64,000 bases of DNA from Tenacibaculum aiptasiae (GTDB lineage Bacteria > Bacteroidota > Bacteroidia > Flavobacteriales > Flavobacteriaceae). Of the stretch, positions 61,289-64,000 are shown one piece after another (position 1 is the stretch's first letter; each line of letters starts with the position of its first letter). Both the position numbers and the translations under genes were made by a program. Below the pieces are notes generated by a model that saw only the letters and a list, made by a program, of their open reading frames with translations, ran no database searches and was not told the DNA's origin. The stretch spans positions 384,964 to 448,963 of the forward strand of contig NZ_WAAU01000008.1 of the NCBI RefSeq assembly GCF_008806755.1, written 5' to 3'.

Positions 61289-62179
61289 TTATTCTATTTT
61301 TCTCCACTTATCTTTATAAGTTGGTGCTACTTTTTCTAGTACGCTTCTCATTTCTTGAACTTTTCTAGTTGGTTTACCATCAGAAAATATTCTTGCTATT
61401 TCATCTCCTTTAGCATCTAAGAAAACACGAATCATATAATTTCCGATAGCTACATTATGTAACTTATCTAAGTTTATAACACTCGATTCTATAACTTCTT
61501 TTGCTCCATCAGGGCTATCAGCAAAATTATCAAAACCTTTTCTATGGTAATCGTAATAAATAGTACGCAAAGGAGTAAAATTTGACGATAATAAATTATC
61601 TATCAACGCAAACCTATTTTGTTTTCCTACTTGGTTTTGCCAACCTGTTTCTCCATTTGATTGAGCTTGTAACATTACATTTTCGGCTTGTTGCAAATAA
61701 TTGGTCCCTCCTTTTAAAGCAAAGGTATCTGCATCAACTCCTAAAATAACATATACATAAAATGCAATTGTAGATATTAAATTTGATTCATAAACATTAG
61801 GATTAAAGTTTAACGGATCAAATTCATTATAACGAAAATTAAAATTAGTATCGTTAATATTTAAAATTGGCGATGCATATGTTGAATTATAAACTGGTCG
61901 TGTAGATTGTATTTGTAAGCTAGCTTTAAAATTATTTCCGCTTTGCTCGTCTACTATAATTGTAAATGCACAATTAATACGTTCCTGTTGTTTAAATTTT
62001 TTATTTGTCCATTGCTTATCATTAATAAATTCTGTTAATGCTTTTTGCAATGTTTCATAAACTTGTTTATTACTACTCTGAACTTTATCTGCATTAATAG
62101 TTACTAAAGCATTTAATTCTTGTGATTGAATTGTAAAAACTGATGATAAAATAAAAATTAAAAAAAGAAACTTACGCAT
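61289..62179 (-). CDS. porD: PorD, type IX secretion-linked protein (DUF4835)
   Basis: A 296-residue secreted protein with signal peptide (cleavage near IQSQE). The mature part (LNALVTINADKVQSSNKQVY and TFALKGGTNYLQQAENVMLQ, quoted as two separate stretches) matches DUF4835/PorD, a conserved Bacteroidota protein named from its link to type IX secretion and gliding. It overlaps coaBC by 8 nt. The order bamD-rpoZ-coaBC-porD is familiar; recN is normally close downstream, and here the peptide island lies between them. Confidence 0.9.
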   Translation of the reverse strand: MRKFLFLIFILSSVFTIQSQELNALVTINADKVQSSNKQVYETLQKALTEFINDKQWTNKKFKQQERINCAFTIIVDEQSGNNFKASLQIQSTRPVYNSTYASPILNINDTNFNFRYNEFDPLNFNPNVYESNLISTIAFYVYVILGVDADTFALKGGTNYLQQAENVMLQAQSNGETGWQNQVGKQNRFALIDNLLSSNFTPLRTIYYDYHRKGFDNFADSPDGAKEVIESSVINLDKLHNVAIGNYMIRVFLDAKGDEIARIFSDGKPTRKVQEMRSVLEKVAPTYKDKWRKIE

Positions 62180-63383
62180 TTAGTTTATGTATTATTTCGT
62201 TAATTATATCTTTTGATACTTCTTTCTTCGATTTTAAATCGAATGATTTTTCGTTGAAATTGGCATCAATTATAGTTATCTTATTAGTATCGGTAGCAAA
62301 ACCAGCACCTTTATCTTGTAACGAATTTAATACAATTAAATCTAAATTTTTACGTGCAATTTTACTTTTTGCATTTTCTACTTCATTATTTGTTTCTAAT
62401 GCAAATCCTACCAACAATTGATTTTCTTTTATCTCACCAAGTGATTTTAAAATATCCTTTGTTGGTTCTAACTCAATTGTTAACGCTGTTTCTTTCTTTT
62501 TTATTTTCTGAGTAGCTATATTTTTTGGTCTATAATCAGCAACAGCCGCAGATAAAATTGCAATATCTACATCTTTATAGTATTTATGACAAGCCTCATA
62601 CATGTCTTGTGCCGACTTTACATCTATTCTATGAATAAATGAATGGCTAACCTTTTGATGTGAAGGTCCTGCTACTAAATAAACTTCAGCACCTAAGTTA
62701 GCTGCTGTTTTGGCTACTTCAAACCCCATTTTTCCTGAGGAATGATTTCCAATAAAACGAACAGGATCTATAGCTTCATAGGTAGGTCCTGCTGTTAACA
62801 ATACTTTTTTTCCTCGGAGTGGTAATTTTGAAACAATATCATTTTCAATAAACGATACTATATCCTCTGGTTCAGCCATACGACCTTCTCCTACAAGTCC
62901 ACTAGCCAATTCACCTGAAGCTGCTGGTATTAATATATTACCAAAGCTTTCCAAGCTATTTATACTGCCTTTTGTTGATGGATGTTGATACATATCTAAA
63001 TCCATTGCAGGAGCAAAATATACTGGACATTTTGCAGATAAATAAGTTGCTAACAACAGATTATCGCAAGTACCATTAGTCATTTTAGACAAGGTATTTG
63101 CAGTTGCTGGGGCAATTATCATTAAATCTGCCCACAATCCTAAATCGACGTGATTATTCCAAAGTTCATTTTCATCTTCTTTTTCATAAAAAGTTGAATG
63201 AACTGGATTTTTAGATAATGTAGATAATGTAAGAGGAGTAATAAAATCTTTAGACGCAGGAGTCATTACTACTTTAACTTCTGCGCCTGATTTTATAAAT
63301 AAACGAACTAAGTTCGCTGTTTTGTATGCAGCTATACCAGCGGTAACGCCAAGTAAAACTTTTTTACCGCTTAATACAGACAT
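62172..63383 (-). CDS. coaBC: Bifunctional phosphopantothenoylcysteine decarboxylase / phosphopantothenate--cysteine ligase
   Basis: A 403-residue CoaBC of coenzyme A synthesis. N-terminal CoaC domain: LLGVTAGIAAYKTANLVRL, catalytic His in NHVDLGLWAD, then TYLSAKCPVYFAPAMDLDMY. C-terminal CoaB domain: VLLTAGPTYEAIDPVRFIGN, SSGKMGFEVAK, AAVADYRPK and KIKKKETALTIELEPTKDI (lysine-rich motif). I start at ATG 63383 (MSVLSGKKVLLG) because the upstream extension overlaps rpoZ. The omega gene ends 1 bp upstream. Confidence 0.96.
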   Translation of the reverse strand: MSVLSGKKVLLGVTAGIAAYKTANLVRLFIKSGAEVKVVMTPASKDFITPLTLSTLSKNPVHSTFYEKEDENELWNNHVDLGLWADLMIIAPATANTLSKMTNGTCDNLLLATYLSAKCPVYFAPAMDLDMYQHPSTKGSINSLESFGNILIPAASGELASGLVGEGRMAEPEDIVSFIENDIVSKLPLRGKKVLLTAGPTYEAIDPVRFIGNHSSGKMGFEVAKTAANLGAEVYLVAGPSHQKVSHSFIHRIDVKSAQDMYEACHKYYKDVDIAILSAAVADYRPKNIATQKIKKKETALTIELEPTKDILKSLGEIKENQLLVGFALETNNEVENAKSKIARKNLDLIVLNSLQDKGAGFATDTNKITIIDANFNEKSFDLKSKKEVSKDIINEIIHKLNA

Positions 63384-63384
63384 A

Positions 63385-63705
63385 TTATTCTGAGTCTGGA
63401 GTTCTGTGATATACTCTATCATTTAACCATTCTTCCACTGCAATTGCGTGTGGCTTTGGTAAACGCTCGTAAAACTTAGAAACTTCAATTTGTTCTTTAT
63501 TCTCAAAGATTTCTTCTAAACTGTCATTATAAGTAGCAAATTCGTCTAACTTATCTACCAATTCTTTCTTTAAATCAGAATTGATTTGTGCAGCTCTTTT
63601 AGCTATAATTGAAATAGCTTCATAGATATTATCAGTTGGAGCTTCGATAGCTTCTTTGTCATAAGTTATAGTACTTAATGCTGCTTTCGTTTCTTTATAA
63701 TCCAT
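63385..63705 (-). CDS. rpoZ: DNA-directed RNA polymerase omega subunit (Bacteroidota type)
   Basis: A 106-residue protein: NIYEAISIIAKRAAQINSDL is the omega core helix (like ARRARQ in other phyla), followed by a longer acidic region and the C-terminal VEEWLNDRVYHRTPDSE. The family fits its usual place before coaBC. It sits 3 bp after bamD and 1 bp before coaBC. Confidence 0.92.
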   Translation of the reverse strand: MDYKETKAALSTITYDKEAIEAPTDNIYEAISIIAKRAAQINSDLKKELVDKLDEFATYNDSLEEIFENKEQIEVSKFYERLPKPHAIAVEEWLNDRVYHRTPDSE

Positions 63706-63708
63706 TTT

Positions 63709-64000
63709 CTAACTTTTAACTAATTGTTCTTGTTCTTTATTTAATGTAGATAACATTATATCAGATTCTTTCATGAATTTAGATTCAGGAAAGCTCTTCT
63801 TTAATTTTTCGTAAGCTTTAATAGCCGCTTTAATTCTTTCTGCTTTTCTACGTTCTGTACTTTTTAAAACAAAATCATGAGCTGCTTTTAAACGATAGAA
63901 TAAAGCTTCTTCTTTATATTTTGTTCCTAAATAATCTGACAACAAATTATCGAAAGCAACTATTGCTGCTCTATAATTTCTTGAGTCATAATCTGCCGTA
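63709..64000 (-). CDS. bamD: BamD outer-membrane assembly lipoprotein, C-terminal part
   Basis: Only the last 97 codons are in the window; the gene continues past 64000. The visible frame runs through position 63945, where a TTG is an internal Leu, not a start. TPR-type helices are evident (DYDSRNYRAAIVAFDNLL and ERIKAAIKAYEKLKKSFPES). Its role is outer-membrane beta-barrel insertion with BamA. First gene of the operon leading to rpoZ, coaBC and porD. Confidence 0.87.
   Translation of the reverse strand, partial: TADYDSRNYRAAIVAFDNLLSDYLGTKYKEEALFYRLKAAHDFVLKSTERRKAERIKAAIKAYEKLKKSFPESKFMKESDIMLSTLNKEQEQLVKS

Noticed and set aside
63709..63945. Short 78-codon gene at the end of the window
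   Set aside because: The TTG at 63945 is an internal Leu; the frame stays open to 64000 and matches the TPR pattern of BamD, so this is a partial gene.
1..64000. tRNA, rRNA or tmRNA genes
   Set aside because: Intergenic regions were read for cloverleaf-like and rRNA-like sequence; none was seen, though a covariance search could find something I missed.

Overview
The window reads as a stretch of chromosome from a low-GC marine-type member of Bacteroidota, most likely Flavobacteriaceae of the Tenacibaculum/Polaribacter kind. The evidence is strong AT bias, a PorD (type IX secretion) gene, DUF4290 beside murA, a LytTR/2TM-domain cluster, -7 boxes resembling TAnnTTTG, almost no Shine-Dalgarno sequences, and gene orders (bamD-rpoZ-coaBC-porD with recN and fabI nearby; murA-DUF4290) that I know from that family. 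Genus is an inference. No rRNA, tRNA, transposase, integrase or CRISPR array was seen.

Layout. 1-8 kb: priA, a lipoprotein, a MEST-like hydrolase, VF530, a TlpA-like thioredoxin, an X-Pro aminopeptidase and gcvT. 8-12.4 kb: a MacA/MacB-type tripartite ABC exporter operon. 13-20 kb: a vitamin B12 region. A riboswitch-controlled outer-membrane receptor and a corrinoid-binding protein run on the minus strand, and the salvage operon cobU-cobT-cobS-cobC plus a binding lipoprotein runs divergently, so B12 is imported and finished rather than made de novo. 20-34.7 kb: housekeeping genes (AlkB-like, M1 aminopeptidase, murA, UvrD helicase) and a five-gene operon of a GshB-like ATP-grasp, a mercaptopyruvate sulfurtransferase, a TerB-like protein, an N-formylglutamate amidohydrolase and a QEGLA-motif metallopeptidase, whose joint role is unknown. 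34.8-39.7 kb: a dicarboxylate symporter, small proteins and hutI-hutG. 39.7-43.4 kb: a LytS/LytTR two-component pair with five stand-alone 2TM-domain proteins between the two genes and a sixth 2TM domain fused to the kinase. 43.4-54.9 kb: an ECF sigma factor and its partner, ltaE, prfB, arsC, an M16 protease, a glycosyltransferase, fabI and recN.

55.0-61.2 kb is the most unusual part: a compact double-glycine peptide export island set between recN and porD. It holds three short precursors with MKxLExNxME leaders, each with exactly two cysteines; a C39-peptidase ABC exporter; a membrane-anchored thioredoxin; a multi-pass membrane protein; two tiny membrane ORFs of 52 and 58 codons; a PEGA-like membrane protein; and a divergent XRE regulator. 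A 125-bp promoter/leader element occurs three times with only 3-5 mismatches between copies, each time just upstream of a small gene or peptide cassette. Every copy carries three GTTTTAAA-like boxes spaced exactly 20 bp and a short ORF starting MT(S/C)HKAM. One unit also carries a degraded copy of the exporter 3' end, which shows that the island grew by local duplication.

61.3-64 kb: porD, coaBC, rpoZ and the 3' part of bamD, an ordinary flavobacterial core operon that ends in a good terminator at the island edge.
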